64,000 nt of DNA from Streptomyces koelreuteriae (GCF_018604545.1 NZ_CP075896.1:3596001-3660000), one strand, 5' to 3'; positions 53,310 through 61,983 are shown, counted from the first letter of the stretch. Notes: a model not told the origin generated them from the sequence alone. Program-made: numbers and translations.

Positions 53310-54170
53310 TCAGGAAAGCTGGAGGAGCCCCCGGAGAAGATCCCGGCTCTCCGAAGGGCCCGGGCTGTCGCTCTGGAGTTCCTTGAGCGCCTTCTCGTAC
53401 TGGGCGACGTCCTCCGCCTTGTCGAGGTACAGCGCGCTGGTGAGCTGCTCCAGATAGACGACGTCCGAGAGGTCGGACTCCGGGAAGCTGAGGATCGTGA
53501 ACGCGCCACTTTCGCCGGAGTGGCCGCCGAGGCTGAACGGCATGACCTGGAGCCGCACATTGGGCCGCTCGGAGATGTCGATGAGGTGCTGGAGCTGGCC
53601 GCGCATCACCTCGCGGTCGCCGTAGGGGCGGCGCAGGGCGGCCTCGTCCAGGATGATGTGGAAGTCGGGAGCCCGCTCGTCGACGAGGTACTTCTGCCGC
53701 TCCAGACGCAGCGCCACCCGCCGTTCGACGTCGGCCTCGCTCGCGCCCTGCATGCCCCGCCGGACCACCGCGTGCGCGTACGCCTCGGTCTGCAGCAGGC
53801 CGTGCACGAACTGCACCTCGTACGCCCGGATCAGGGAAGCGGCGCCCTCCAGGCCGACGTAGGTCGGGAACCAGCTGGGCAGCACGTCCGAGTAACTGTG
53901 CCACCAGCCCGCGACATTGGCTTCCTTCGCCAGGGACAGCAGGGAGGCGCGCTCCTGCTCGTCCGTGATGCCGTACAGCGTGAGCAGGTCCTCGACGTCC
54001 CTCGTCTTGAAGCTCACCCGGCCCAGCTCCATCCGGCTGATCTTCGACTCGGAGGCGCGGATCGAATATCCCGCCGCCTCGCGCGTGATGCCCCGCGCCT
54101 CACGCAGACGCCTGAGTTGTGATCCGAGCAGCATGCGCCGCACCACCGATCCCGGCTCTCCCGCGCTCAC
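53310..54170 (-). CDS. XRE-family regulator with DUF5753 domain
   Basis: 286-residue regulator: helix-turn-helix at residues ~15-70 (LRRLREARGITREAAGYSIRASESKISRMELGRVSFK), then the actinomycete DUF5753 domain (SYSDVLPSWFPTYVGLEGAASLIRAYEVQFVHGLLQTEAYA ...). The GTG at 54168-54170 is taken because GGGGAGG stands nine bases before it. Such proteins commonly pair with a DUF397 protein and an anti-sigma-like ATPase, as here; the systems influence development and antibiotic production (BldB/AbaA/WhiJ-type). The last ~70 bases before the stop and just beyond contain repeated TTCAGGAAAGCT/GGAG segments. Confidence 0.9.
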   Translation of the reverse strand: MSAGEPGSVVRRMLLGSQLRRLREARGITREAAGYSIRASESKISRMELGRVSFKTRDVEDLLTLYGITDEQERASLLSLAKEANVAGWWHSYSDVLPSWFPTYVGLEGAASLIRAYEVQFVHGLLQTEAYAHAVVRRGMQGASEADVERRVALRLERQKYLVDERAPDFHIILDEAALRRPYGDREVMRGQLQHLIDISERPNVRLQVMPFSLGGHSGESGAFTILSFPESDLSDVVYLEQLTSALYLDKAEDVAQYEKALKELQSDSPGPSESRDLLRGLLQLS

Positions 54171-54477
54171 GTTCGCCAGCCTCCCCAACGTCTTCAGGGG
54201 CCGAAGTCTGCCACTAAAACACTCCGAGCAGTACTCGTCCGGTTACGGAAACGGAATCGCATCGGAGAACGCACGCGCGCGCATGCAAGAAGAAGGTGAA
54301 GGAACGACCGGAGCAAGGCGCCAAGTTGACGGAAAAATTGACCAACAAGCGGTACGGGACGGCTCATTCCGGTCACCTGCACGTGCATCTGCCCTTGCAT
54401 CTGCTGAACGCATCCGAAACCATGGTCCCGCACCACCGCCGCATCGCACCGACCGCGAATTCCCGGGAGTGCCTCGC
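54171..54477. other. intergenic region between divergent regulator genes
   Basis: 307 bases without a gene. It must hold the promoters for the XRE gene and the ATPase gene. It is less GC-rich than its surroundings, with CACTAAAACACT near 54210 and TTGACGGAAAAATTGACC near 54325-54342, which could supply a -35 element. No clear palindrome was seen. Confidence 0.5.
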
Positions 54478-54981
54478 ATGGGGACGAATGGATCAACCAT
54501 GCTCGAGCCGTTACGGCAGGGCCTTCCGCCGCTTGATCCAGCGGCCGTGTCCGACGCCGCCTCCTGCGCTCTGCCCGCCCGCTACGAAGCGGTGCGCGAC
54601 GCACGGCGATTCACCCGCGGAACCCTCGACCAGTGGGACATGGGCGACCGCTTCGACGACGTCTGCCTGGTGGTCTCAGAACTCGTCACCAACGCCCTGC
54701 GGCACGGCCTGCCGGCCAACACCGCGTGCGCCGCGGGCCGGGAGCCCCCGGTGCGGCTGCACCTGATGCGCTGGACCGAGCGTCTGGTGTGCGCGGTACG
54801 CGATCCCAGTCACGACAGTCCCGTCGCCCGGGAGACCGACGACTTCTCGGCCGAGTCGGGCCGCGGGCTGTTCCTCGTCGACTCCTTCAGCGACAGCTGG
54901 GGCTGGCACCCGCTCGCGGGCGCCCTCAGCGGCAAGGTGGTCTGGGCGCTGTTCCGGCTGCCGCGAGCCGGCAGCGAATAA
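54478..54981 (+). CDS. anti-sigma-type ATP-binding protein (RsbW-like HATPase)
   Basis: 167-residue GHKL ATPase domain: N-box VSELVTNALRHGLP near residue 67 and G-boxes VRDPSHDSP and ESGRGLFLVDSFSDSWGW. Proteins of this size act as serine kinases/anti-sigma factors or as accessory partners to XRE/DUF397 pairs in Streptomyces. The ATG at 54478-54480 follows GGGAG; an internal ATG seven codons later is an alternative. It lies between the XRE and DUF397 genes, which supports a common regulatory module. A short terminator follows. Confidence 0.88.
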   Translation: MGTNGSTMLEPLRQGLPPLDPAAVSDAASCALPARYEAVRDARRFTRGTLDQWDMGDRFDDVCLVVSELVTNALRHGLPANTACAAGREPPVRLHLMRWTERLVCAVRDPSHDSPVARETDDFSAESGRGLFLVDSFSDSWGWHPLAGALSGKVVWALFRLPRAGSE

Positions 54982-54983
54982 GA

Positions 54984-55011
54984 AACCGCGGCGCTTCCTG
55001 GCGCCGCGGTT
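54984..55011 (+). terminator. 11-bp stem terminator
   Basis: AACCGCGGCGC (54984-54994) pairs with GCGCCGCGGTT (55001-55011), followed by a short pyrimidine run, three bases after the ATPase stop. Confidence 0.75.
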
Positions 55012-55074
55012 CTACGCGCGTTACAGCGGGTGGATTTCCGATTACCCCCGGTTTATAGGGGGTTCGCCGACGCG

Positions 55075-55317
55075 TCAGCCGCCCACGAGGTGGTCGAACT
55101 CGCCGTCCTTCACACCCAGCAGCATCGCCTCGATCTCCGCACGGGTGTAGACCAGCGCGGGTCCGTCGGGGAAGCGCGAGTTGCGTACGGCCACCTCCCC
55201 GCCCGGGAGCCGGGCGAACTCCACGCACGAGCCCTGCGAGTTGCTGTGCCGGCTCTTCTGCCAGGCCACACCGTTCAGCCCGGCGGCCGCCATCCCGTTG
55301 TACACGTCGTGGTCCAC
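55075..55317 (-). CDS. DUF397 protein
   Basis: 80-residue DUF397 domain: VAWQKSRHSNSQGSCVEFARLPGGEVAVRNSRFPDGPALVYTRAEIEAML shows the family's W-x-K-S and NSR..P.GP.L.F blocks. DUF397 proteins are small acidic partners of XRE-DUF5753 regulators (BldB-like antitoxin or co-regulator). The start is GTG 55315-55317 after GGGGAGCGACCT. It belongs with the XRE and ATPase genes to its left. Confidence 0.92.
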   Translation of the reverse strand: MDHDVYNGMAAAGLNGVAWQKSRHSNSQGSCVEFARLPGGEVAVRNSRFPDGPALVYTRAEIEAMLLGVKDGEFDHLVGG

Positions 55318-55889
55318 AGGTCGCTCCCCGGTGGTGCACTGGCTTATGTGGCCATTGATGCAGTGGTCAACTGACCCGGATCATAGCCCTGTTCATGTGC
55401 GGATGCATGAGCAGATGCACGTGCACGCGGGGTGGTCCTGCGGTTACAGCTTTGACGACCGCTTTACCGAAGCCCTCGCATGTTTGACGGCCCTGCCTTC
55501 TCGCGCGTTCCCCGAGGCAGACGGGGAAGTCGGCGGGTTCGGCGGAGGTCCGGTGGAGGCGGAGCATCCGCTCGGCGGCGGAGCCGGAGGGTCCCGCGGG
55601 GGCCGCGGCCGAGAAGAGGGAGCTGGCGGCGGGCGGCCCGGGGACCGGGCGGCAGCGGGCCGGGCTCGATGCGGAAGACGACCGTGACCTGCGGGAGCAG
55701 GGAGAAATGGGCCGCTCGCAGGACCGGGACGTCGTCCTGCGGGCCGGTGTCCCGCTCGCCTCATCGGCGGATACGCGGTCGGCCGATGAGGCCCTCACGG
55801 TCCGCCCGGCGTGCGCCTGTCGAAGGCCCGGAGCACAGGCATGATGTCCCCCACACGTCAAGCGTGGGGAACCTCACCCGGGCCGGATC
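55318..55889. other. 572-base stretch without a recognised gene
   Basis: No frame here looks like a conserved protein. The region has alternating GCATGTGCAC-like repeats near 55395-55425, a dispersed low-complexity Gly/Arg-coding stretch, and a hairpin with 11-bp arms GCCTCATCGGC (55758-55768) and GCCGATGAGGC (55782-55792). A decayed gene on the rightward strand (about 55575-55845) cannot be excluded. Confidence 0.5.
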
Positions 55890-56126
55890 TCAGCGGGAGG
55901 CGTACGGCAGCAGCGCCATCTCGCGCGCGTTCTTGATCGCCTTGGCGAGCTGCCGCTGCTGCTGCGACGACACCCGGGTGACCCGGCGGCTGCGGATCTT
56001 GCCGCGGTCGGAGACGAACTTCCGCAGCAGGTCGGTGTCCTTGTAGTCGATGTACGTGATCCCGGCCTGGTCCAGCGGATTGGGACGGTTCTTGGCGGGG
56101 AGCCTGCGGTCGGACGTGCGGGGCAT
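55890..56126 (-). CDS. rpsR: 30S ribosomal protein S18, alternative copy
   Basis: 78-residue S18. [60 protein letters not shown] is the family core. No cysteine is present, as expected for a zinc-independent paralogue. It is the last gene of a leftward group with the CobW-like, L31 and L33 genes; in S. coelicolor an equivalent group is repressed by Zur when zinc is plentiful. It would replace the zinc-binding S18 under zinc limitation and free the metal. Confidence 0.95.
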   Translation of the reverse strand: MPRTSDRRLPAKNRPNPLDQAGITYIDYKDTDLLRKFVSDRGKIRSRRVTRVSSQQQRQLAKAIKNAREMALLPYASR

Positions 56127-56132
56127 CGGGGA

Positions 56133-57347
56133 TCAGACCTCCAGGAGGGTGTCGAAGGCGTGCGGCAGCCGCTGCCAGGCGTCGCGCCCGGCGGCGTACT
56201 CGGCGTCGGTCAGCAGGCAGGACTCCAGCAGCCGCTCCAGGCCGTCCCGGTCGAGGCCGGGCGAGGTGAAGACGAGGTGCTGGCCCCGGTCGCCGTGCTC
56301 GGGGTGCCAGTCCAGCGCGGCGGCGGCGCGGCGCACCGGCGGGACCATCTCCCAGGCCGCGTCCGGCAGCGAGGCGAGCCAGGGACCCGCGCTCTCCACG
56401 CACAGGGCCCCGCCCGCGGCGTCCCAGTGGAACAGCGTGTCGGTCTTGTCGGCGAGCCAGAACCGGCCCCGGCTGCGGGCCGCCGCGCAGGTCAGGTCCT
56501 CCAGTGCGGCGTAGAGCCGCTCGGGGTGGAAGGGGCGGCACCGGTGCCAGACCAGGGTGGAGACGCCGTGCGCGTCGGCCTCGGCGGGCAGCAGGGCGCA
56601 GGCGGGGTGCTGGGCGGCGGCCGCGGCCTCCACGTCGAAGCCGGCCAGGGCCGCCTCGGCCAGCGGCGACCGCGGGCGCCGGCGCGGGGCGGGCACCGTC
56701 AGTCCGTCGTCGGCCGGCCCTCCCCCCGACTCCCCCTGCCCGATCGGAACCTGTCGGGCCGTCGGGTGCAGTTGCGCGAGCAGCTCGCGGTCCTCGTCGT
56801 CGGCCTCCGGGGAGTCGGCGACCGCGAGGACGGGGGCGTACTCCAGCTGGCGCGCGAAGGTGTCGGCGACCGTGCGCTGGTCGGTCGCGGCGGCGGCGAG
56901 ACCGCCGTCGGCCAGGTCGTCGCCGTTGCCGAGGTACGGCAGGACCAGGGCCGGGTCGACGGCGGTGAACACACCGGTGACGGTGAGCCCGCCGGCCGTG
57001 ACGACCTCGGCCATCGCCTTGGGCTCGACGGAGTCCCACAGCTCGACGACGGCCAGCGGCGTCCGCCCGGCGTCGGCGAGCCGCTCCAGCTCCGGGACCA
57101 GGTCCTCGCGCAGGGCGCAGCAGGCGCAGTCGTTGACGAGCGGCGCCTCCCCCGCGTCGAGGAGGCCGGTGGCGTCCCGCACGGTCCGTACGACCGTGCC
57201 GGCGGCGGCCGTGGCGAGGTCGTGGTGGAGGGCGACGCTGCCGGGCACGTCGGCGAGCAGCCGTGCGACGGCGGCCCTGCGGGCGTCGGCGTGCAGCCCG
57301 CCGACGAGGACGACGGACATGCCGGTGGGGTCGGTGGGGTCGGTCAC
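56133..57347 (-). CDS. CobW/COG0523-family protein without an intact P-loop
   Basis: 404-residue COG0523 homologue. The metal-binding CxCC motif is present (NDCACCALREDLVPELERL), as is the C-terminal CobW_C domain (WHRCRPFHPERLYAALEDL ... FWLADKTDTLFHWDAAGG). The N-terminal Walker A, normally GxxGxGKT, reads VLVGGLHADARRAAV, so the key glycine-lysine-threonine is missing; GTP binding is doubtful. Start set at GTG 57345-57347, five bases after the L31 stop, using GAAGGGCTGACCCG as ribosome binding site. Position in a Zur-type operon suggests zinc allocation. Confidence 0.88.
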   Translation of the reverse strand: MTDPTDPTGMSVVLVGGLHADARRAAVARLLADVPGSVALHHDLATAAAGTVVRTVRDATGLLDAGEAPLVNDCACCALREDLVPELERLADAGRTPLAVVELWDSVEPKAMAEVVTAGGLTVTGVFTAVDPALVLPYLGNGDDLADGGLAAAATDQRTVADTFARQLEYAPVLAVADSPEADDEDRELLAQLHPTARQVPIGQGESGGGPADDGLTVPAPRRRPRSPLAEAALAGFDVEAAAAAQHPACALLPAEADAHGVSTLVWHRCRPFHPERLYAALEDLTCAAARSRGRFWLADKTDTLFHWDAAGGALCVESAGPWLASLPDAAWEMVPPVRRAAAALDWHPEHGDRGQHLVFTSPGLDRDGLERLLESCLLTDAEYAAGRDAWQRLPHAFDTLLEV

Positions 57348-57351
57348 CGGG

Positions 57352-57609
57352 TCAGCCCTTCTTTCCGTACCGGCGCTCGAAGCGCTCCACGCGCCCCGCC
57401 GTGTCCAGGACACGGGCGGTGCCGGTGTAGAAGGGGTGGCTGGCGTCGGAGATCTCGACGTCGACGACCGGGTAGGTGGCGCCGTCCTCCCACTCGATCG
57501 TCTTCTCGCCCGCCCGGGCCGAGAGGGTCGAGCGGGTGAGGAACGCGTAGTTCGCGGCGCGGTCGCGGAAGACGACGGGGCCGTACTCCGGGTGGATTCC
57601 CTCGCGCAT
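57352..57609 (-). CDS. rpmE2: 50S ribosomal protein L31 type B
   Basis: 85-residue L31 of the zinc-free (C-minus) type: [28 protein letters not shown] and [25 protein letters not shown]; no cysteine pair. It replaces zinc-binding L31 when zinc is scarce. It is two bases downstream of rpmG and five upstream of the CobW-like gene, all on the minus strand, in a leftward operon behind the Zur-type box. Confidence 0.96.
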   Translation of the reverse strand: MREGIHPEYGPVVFRDRAANYAFLTRSTLSARAGEKTIEWEDGATYPVVDVEISDASHPFYTGTARVLDTAGRVERFERRYGKKG

Positions 57610-57611
57610 GG

Positions 57612-57776
57612 TCAGCGCTCCTCTCGGAAGTCGACGTGGCGGCCGGCGACCGGATCGAACTTGCGCAGGGTCATGCGGTCCGGGTCGTTGCGGCGGTTCT
57701 TGCGGGTCACGTAGGTGTAGCCGGTTCCGGCGGTGGACCGGAGCTTGATGACCGGCCGGAGTTCGTTGCGTGCCAT
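57612..57776 (-). CDS. rpmG: 50S ribosomal protein L33, alternative copy
   Basis: 54-residue L33 reading [19 protein letters not shown] at the start, then [20 protein letters not shown] and ending DFREER. It lacks the CxxC pairs of the zinc-binding form. The ATG is at 57774-57776, 14 bases from the Zur-type palindrome. First gene of the leftward operon rpmG-rpmE2-cobW-like-rpsR. Confidence 0.95.
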   Translation of the reverse strand: MARNELRPVIKLRSTAGTGYTYVTRKNRRNDPDRMTLRKFDPVAGRHVDFREER

Positions 57777-57789
57777 GCCGCTACACTAC

Positions 57790-57810
57790 TGAAAATGAAT
57801 TCCATTTACA
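57790..57810. promoter_or_regulatory. Zur-type operator
   Basis: Between the divergent L33 and L28 genes lies a 21-bp inverted repeat, left half TGAAAATGAA, right half TCCATTTACA. It fits the actinobacterial Zur palindrome (TGaaAatga...) as I remember it. Zn-loaded Zur would repress both operons. Confidence 0.8.
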
Positions 57811-57840
57811 TCACGTGAGTCAGAGAGGTACGTCACCACC

Positions 57841-58077
57841 ATGTCCGCGCACTGCATGCTGACCGGCTCGCAGCCAGGCTTCGGCAACCGCATCTCGCAC
57901 TCCCACCGGCGCACGTCCCGCCGGTTCGACCCCAACATCCAGTCCAAGCGCTACTGGCTGCCGAGCGAGGGCCGGTACGTACGCCTCCGGCTGAGCGCCA
58001 GGGCGGTCAAGACCGTCGACACGATCGGCATCGAGGCGGCCGTCGCCCGGATCCGCGCCCGGGGAGTGAGGGTCTGA
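57841..58077 (+). CDS. rpmB: 50S ribosomal protein L28, alternative copy
   Basis: 78-residue L28: [64 protein letters not shown]. It lacks the full set of cysteines of the zinc form (only one near the N-terminus). Its stop overlaps the S14 start (TGATG). It heads the rightward branch of the Zur-type divergent operon. Confidence 0.96.
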   Translation: MSAHCMLTGSQPGFGNRISHSHRRTSRRFDPNIQSKRYWLPSEGRYVRLRLSARAVKTVDTIGIEAAVARIRARGVRV

Positions 58078-58382
58078 TGGCGAAGAAGAGCAAGATCGCG
58101 AAGAACGACAAGCGCCAGGAGATCGTCGCGCGCTACGCCGCCCGTCGCGCCGAACTGAAGGAGATCGTCCGCCGCCCGTCGTCGACGGAGACGGAACGCC
58201 TCGCCGCCCAGGCGGAGTTGCGCCGGCAACCACGCGACGCGAGCGCCACCCGCGTACGCAACCGCGACCAGGTGGACGGGCGCCCGCGCGGCTACTTCCG
58301 GACGTTCGGCCTGTCCCGGGTGAGTCTGCGGGGGCAGGCGCACGCGGGGTATCTGCCGGGGGTGCGGAAGTCTTCCTGGTGA
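58077..58382 (+). CDS. rpsN: 30S ribosomal protein S14, alternative copy
   Basis: 101-residue S14 of the long, zinc-free form: [31 protein letters not shown] and [41 protein letters not shown], without the CxxC...CxxC finger of the short form. Translationally coupled to L28. A run of five GAGGT units follows the stop. Confidence 0.96.
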   Translation: MAKKSKIAKNDKRQEIVARYAARRAELKEIVRRPSSTETERLAAQAELRRQPRDASATRVRNRDQVDGRPRGYFRTFGLSRVSLRGQAHAGYLPGVRKSSW

Positions 58383-58854
58383 GGTGAGGTGAGGTGAGGG
58401 CGGGGGCTTGCGGGGCGGTTGTGCCGGTGAGGCGGGGCGGGAGCTTCCGCTGGGTCGGCTGTTCCGGTGAGGCCGAACGGCCGAGGGCTTCCGCTGGGGT
58501 GGTCGTCCTGGGGGGGGAGCCAGACACCAGGGCCGCTCCACGCCAGTAGGCCACCCCACTGCGAGCACCCCGGCCGCCCCCGGGCCGCCTCTCCGCCGGC
58601 GCCCGGACACTCGGCGCACCCCTCTCGGCCGGGAGGGACCGGTCGGCCGAACGCCAGCGAGGCGCCCCCTACCGGGGTAGCCCTCCTGGTACGAGCCGGA
58701 CGGCGGGCGGCACCCCCGGGAGGCCGGCCGGTAGGAGCCGAGTGGGGTCGTCCCCCGGGCCTCTTGACGGGCCCTGGTAGCTTGCTTCGGTCGTTCCGGC
58801 ACAGGGGTCGGCCGGGTTGCGTCCGGGCCGCCCGGCTACAGCTTGGGGGCTGCA
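58383..58854. other. 472-base non-coding stretch
   Basis: No protein-like frame. It starts with tandem GAGGT units (58381-58400), then shows a loosely repeated segment around CTTCCGCTGGG (58444 and 58489), and a homopolymeric G run near 58510. The last ~100 bases should hold the promoter of the following lipoprotein gene; a TTGACGG at 58764 is a candidate -35 element. Confidence 0.5.
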
Positions 58855-59382
58855 GTGACTTCGGTGATCTTCTCTCGTCGCACGGGAGCGCGTCGACGGC
58901 TGCGGGTCGCGGCGGCGGCCGCGGGGCTGGCCGGTGCGCTCGCGCTCTCCGCGTGCAGCAGTGACAGCGGCTCGGGGGACGACTCCGCGTCCAGCCCGGC
59001 TCCGTCCGCCTCGGCGTCCGACGGCGCGGGCGACTCCGGCTCCGGTTCGGGCACCGACTCCGGCTCCGACACGCTGGCCGGCAGCTGGCTCGCGACGACC
59101 GACGGCAAGGCCGTGGCCCTGGTCATCACCGGCAAGCAGGCCGCGATCTTCGCGACCGGCGGGACCGTGTGCACCGGCACCGCGGGCGAGGAGTCCGGCA
59201 TGCGGATGATCCGCCTGAAGTGCGGGGACGGCAGCAAGGACCGGACGACCGGCATGGTCGACTCCCTCGACAAGAGCAGCCTGAAGGTCACCTGGGAGGG
59301 CGGCGTCGGCGAGGAGACCTACACCAAGGCCGAGAAGGGCACGAAGCTGCCGACCGGACTGCCCACGGGCGGACTCGGGTAG
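58855..59382 (+). CDS. secreted lipoprotein of unknown function
   Basis: 175-residue exported lipoprotein. The signal peptide has an Arg-rich n-region (RRTGARRRLR), a hydrophobic Ala/Leu core and lipobox LSAC near residue 33; a Ser/Gly/Asp-rich linker (~35-75) leads to a ~100-residue C-terminal domain with four to five predicted strands and a cysteine pair (TVCTGTAG, LKCGDG). The start is GTG 58855 after TTGGGGGCTGCA. The domain is common in Streptomyces; I cannot give it a function. Confidence 0.85.
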   Translation: MTSVIFSRRTGARRRLRVAAAAAGLAGALALSACSSDSGSGDDSASSPAPSASASDGAGDSGSGSGTDSGSDTLAGSWLATTDGKAVALVITGKQAAIFATGGTVCTGTAGEESGMRMIRLKCGDGSKDRTTGMVDSLDKSSLKVTWEGGVGEETYTKAEKGTKLPTGLPTGGLG

Positions 59383-59487
59383 GAGTGCGACTCCGCAGGG
59401 CGGCCTGCCCGGGTGCGTGAGGGTCCGTCCGTCCGAGATGATCCATCCATCGGAACCGCTCACCGCCATCACGCACCAGAGGTCCCC

Positions 59488-60030
59488 ATGCGCACCCTTC
59501 CTCCCCTCGCCCTGGCCGCCGCCCTCGCCGGGACGCTCCTGCTGACCGCCTGCGACGACGACGGGGCCGGCGCCGACGACGTCAAGAACGCGGACCGGCC
59601 GGCCGCTTCGGCCTGCGCGCTCGGCGACATGGGCGTGCAGATCGGGGCCGGCGCCGCCCCGGCCGCCGGGGACACCGGCACCGTCACCGTGACGCTCACG
59701 AACAAGGGCGCGCAGTGCACGCTGAAGGGCTTCCCCGGCGTGGACCTGATGGCCGACGACAGCACGACGTCCGTTTCCCCGGACGAGGGCGTGAAGGCCC
59801 AGCCGCTCACGCTCGGCAAGGGCGGCACCACGTCCTTCACCATCACCTACGTCCGCGGCGAGGCGGGCTCACCCAAGAGTCTCCCCGTGCGGAAGGCGTC
59901 CTTCACCCTGCCCGGCGCCACCGAGGACGCGCACACCCTGACGTGGTCGTACGGAGAAGTCGCACGCAGGGACGGGGAGAGCGGCGCGGCCCAGGCCTCG
60001 GTGAGCGGCTTCGAGTCCTCGGGCGACTGA
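59488..60030 (+). CDS. DUF4232 lipoprotein
   Basis: 180-residue lipoprotein: MRTLPPLALAAALAGTLLLTAC signal with lipobox LTAC, a short linker, then the DUF4232 domain (GTVTVTLTNKGAQCTLKGFPGVDLMADD ... VKAQPLTLGKGGTTSFTITY), an immunoglobulin-like beta sandwich found on actinomycete cell surfaces. The cysteine pair typical of the domain is present (SACALGD, QCTLKG). Start ATG 59488 after AGAGG. Function unknown. Confidence 0.92.
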   Translation: MRTLPPLALAAALAGTLLLTACDDDGAGADDVKNADRPAASACALGDMGVQIGAGAAPAAGDTGTVTVTLTNKGAQCTLKGFPGVDLMADDSTTSVSPDEGVKAQPLTLGKGGTTSFTITYVRGEAGSPKSLPVRKASFTLPGATEDAHTLTWSYGEVARRDGESGAAQASVSGFESSGD

Positions 60031-60037
60031 CGGCGGC

Positions 60038-61165
60038 TCAGCGCAGCGGCGGCCGGTGCCCGACCTGGGCCCGGTCGGCCGCCTGCGCGCCCTCCGTCCA
60101 GCCCGCCGCGTCGCGCACACCGCGCAGGCGGGTCGTGGTGGTCTCCGGGAACATACGGTCCAGCCGTCCGGTGACCGCGACATCGCGGGAGGCCAGCACC
60201 GGCAGCAGGTCGTCGCTCACCTGGGCCTGGGCCACTTCCCCCAGCCGGGTGCCGATGCGGTGGGCGTAGGCCGCGAGGAAGGACTGCCGGAACGTCTTGG
60301 TGCGCTTGCGGCCCCCCGCGCGCTGGGCGGCCTCCGCCTTCGTCATCGCGGTCGTGGCCTGCACGAGGAGCGAGGTGTAGAGGAGTTCGACCGCCTCCAG
60401 GTCGGTCTCGAAGCCGACGACGGTGGAGAAGCCGAAGGGTTCGTTCCACACCGCCCGGCAGTGGTTGGCGGAGGCGACGGCGTCCAGCAGCACCGCCTTG
60501 GCCTGCTCGTACGGCGGTTCCACACCGATCCGGCAGGCGTCGGGGGTGTCGGGCGAGGGCGCCCGCGCGGCGAGCAGCGCCTCGTCGACGCTGTGCCGGG
60601 CCATCAGCTCCTGCGCCTTGGCGCTGAGCGCCTCCGCCTCCTCCGGGAACCCGGTGGCCTCCGCCTTGGCGAGCAGGGCGCGGATACGGGTGAGCATCCG
60701 GGACTCGGTCCTGGCCCCGCCGTTCGCCCCACCGGCCGCGTCCCCCGCCCTGTCGTCGAGGGATTCGAGGGCGGGCAGCCGCAGCAGCAGGCGGTACAGC
60801 TCCAGCACGGCGGTGGCCTGCGAGAAGCGGTCGGTGCGGGGCGGGGCATCGGCGGGGAGTTCCGCGAGCTGTGCGCTCCAGCGGCGGCCGCGGGCCCGGT
60901 CGCCGGGTGCCTGCGCCCGGATCAGCCCGGCCACGAGCAGCACATGGACGTCCTCCAGCTCGCTCCGGACGATCCGTACGACATCGGCCGGCTGCCAGCC
61001 GCGCCGCCAGGACGCCGCGACGAACTCCTCGCCGCGCCGGGCGAGTTCGGCATCGGCCGCCGGGTCGGAGGCGAGCAGGGACGCGCCGGTGTCGAGGGCC
61101 GTCTCGCCGGTCGCGTACAGGGCGGCTTCGAACGCGCGGTCGACGGTGGAGGACGTACTGCTCAC
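60038..61165 (-). CDS. DUF2786 protein
   Basis: 375-residue cytosolic protein. The DUF2786 core lies at ~155-195 (LTRIRALLAKAEATGFPEEAEALSAKAQELMARHSVDEALL), a helical segment also seen in phage and stress proteins; flanking helices extend on both sides. The start is GTG 61163-61165. Convergent with the lipoprotein gene (seven-base gap) and divergent from the Clp-N-domain gene, with which it shares a palindromic promoter region. Role unknown. Confidence 0.88.
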   Translation of the reverse strand: MSSTSSTVDRAFEAALYATGETALDTGASLLASDPAADAELARRGEEFVAASWRRGWQPADVVRIVRSELEDVHVLLVAGLIRAQAPGDRARGRRWSAQLAELPADAPPRTDRFSQATAVLELYRLLLRLPALESLDDRAGDAAGGANGGARTESRMLTRIRALLAKAEATGFPEEAEALSAKAQELMARHSVDEALLAARAPSPDTPDACRIGVEPPYEQAKAVLLDAVASANHCRAVWNEPFGFSTVVGFETDLEAVELLYTSLLVQATTAMTKAEAAQRAGGRKRTKTFRQSFLAAYAHRIGTRLGEVAQAQVSDDLLPVLASRDVAVTGRLDRMFPETTTTRLRGVRDAAGWTEGAQAADRAQVGHRPPLR

Positions 61166-61190
61166 GGCCCGATGGTGCCACGCATTCGAC

Positions 61191-61238
61191 TGTCAACCCA
61201 CGGTTGACACCTCTAGGAGCGCAACCTACGGTTGACAG
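61191..61238. promoter_or_regulatory. palindromic operator between DUF2786 and Clp-N genes
   Basis: TGTCAACCCACGGTTGACA (61191-61209) is a perfect 8-bp inverted repeat with a three-base centre. A partial second copy, AACCTACGGTTGACAG, lies at 61223-61238 just before the ATG of the rightward gene. Confidence 0.7.
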
Positions 61239-61239
61239 C

Positions 61240-61983
61240 ATGACGAAGAACCCCGACATCACGTCATCCGTGCGCCTCGACGATCTGATCGCGGCGATCA
61301 AGAAGGTTCATCAGGAACCCCTCGAACAGCTCCAGGACGCGGTGATCGCCGCCGATCACCTCGGTGAGGTGGCCGACCATCTGATCGGCCACTTCGTGGA
61401 CCAGGCCCGGCGCTCGGGCGCCTCCTGGACGGACATCGGCAAGAGCATGGGGGTCACCCGGCAGGCCGCGCAGAAGCGCTTCGTGCCGAAGGAGTCGGCC
61501 GACCTCGACCCGAGCCAGGGCTTCAACCGCTACACGCCCCGCGCCCGCAACACGGTGATGGCCGCGCACAACGAGGCCAGGTCCGCGCGCAACGCCGAGG
61601 GCCTGCCCGAGCACCTCGTCCTCGGCCTGCTGGCCGAGCCGGAGGGTCTCGCCGCGAAGGCGATCACCGTCCAGGGCGTGACCCTCGACGCTCTGCGCGA
61701 GGCGGCCACGGCGGCCCTCCCGCCCGCCGTCGAGGAGGCCCCGGAGCTCGTGCCGTACGGCCAGGCCGCCAAGAAGGTCCTGGAGCTCACCTTCCGCGAG
61801 GCCCTGCGCCTCGGCCACAACTACATCGGCACCGAGCACATCCTGCTGGCCCTGCTGGAGCACGAGAACGGCGAGGGCGTCCTCAGCGGCCTCGGCATCG
61901 GCAAGGAGCCGACCGAGCAGTACGTCGTGACGGTGCTGGAGAAGATCATGCTGGCGCAGAAGGAGACACCGGACGAGTCGTGA
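61240..61983 (+). CDS. Clp N-domain protein with N-terminal helix-turn-helix-like region
   Basis: 247 residues. The C-terminal ~150 residues are a Clp repeat (N) domain (FNRYTPRARNTVMAAHNEARSARNAEGLPEHLVLGLLAEPEG; ALRLGHNYIGTEHILLALLEHENGEGVLSGLGI), which in ClpC/ClpA binds substrates and adaptors. There is no AAA+ module, so it is not an unfoldase. Residues ~45-85 (QARRSGASWTDIGKSMGVTRQAAQKRF) look like a helix-turn-helix, so it may bind DNA, perhaps the palindrome directly upstream. ATG 61240-61242. Confidence 0.88.
   Translation: MTKNPDITSSVRLDDLIAAIKKVHQEPLEQLQDAVIAADHLGEVADHLIGHFVDQARRSGASWTDIGKSMGVTRQAAQKRFVPKESADLDPSQGFNRYTPRARNTVMAAHNEARSARNAEGLPEHLVLGLLAEPEGLAAKAITVQGVTLDALREAATAALPPAVEEAPELVPYGQAAKKVLELTFREALRLGHNYIGTEHILLALLEHENGEGVLSGLGIGKEPTEQYVVTVLEKIMLAQKETPDES

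Noticed and set aside
55367..55861. 164-codon frame on the minus strand
   Set aside because: Ser/Arg/Ala-rich low complexity with no family resemblance and no ribosome binding site.
58381..58400. GAGGT tandem repeat as a functional element
   Set aside because: Only about five short units directly after a stop codon; nothing suggests more than simple-sequence slippage.
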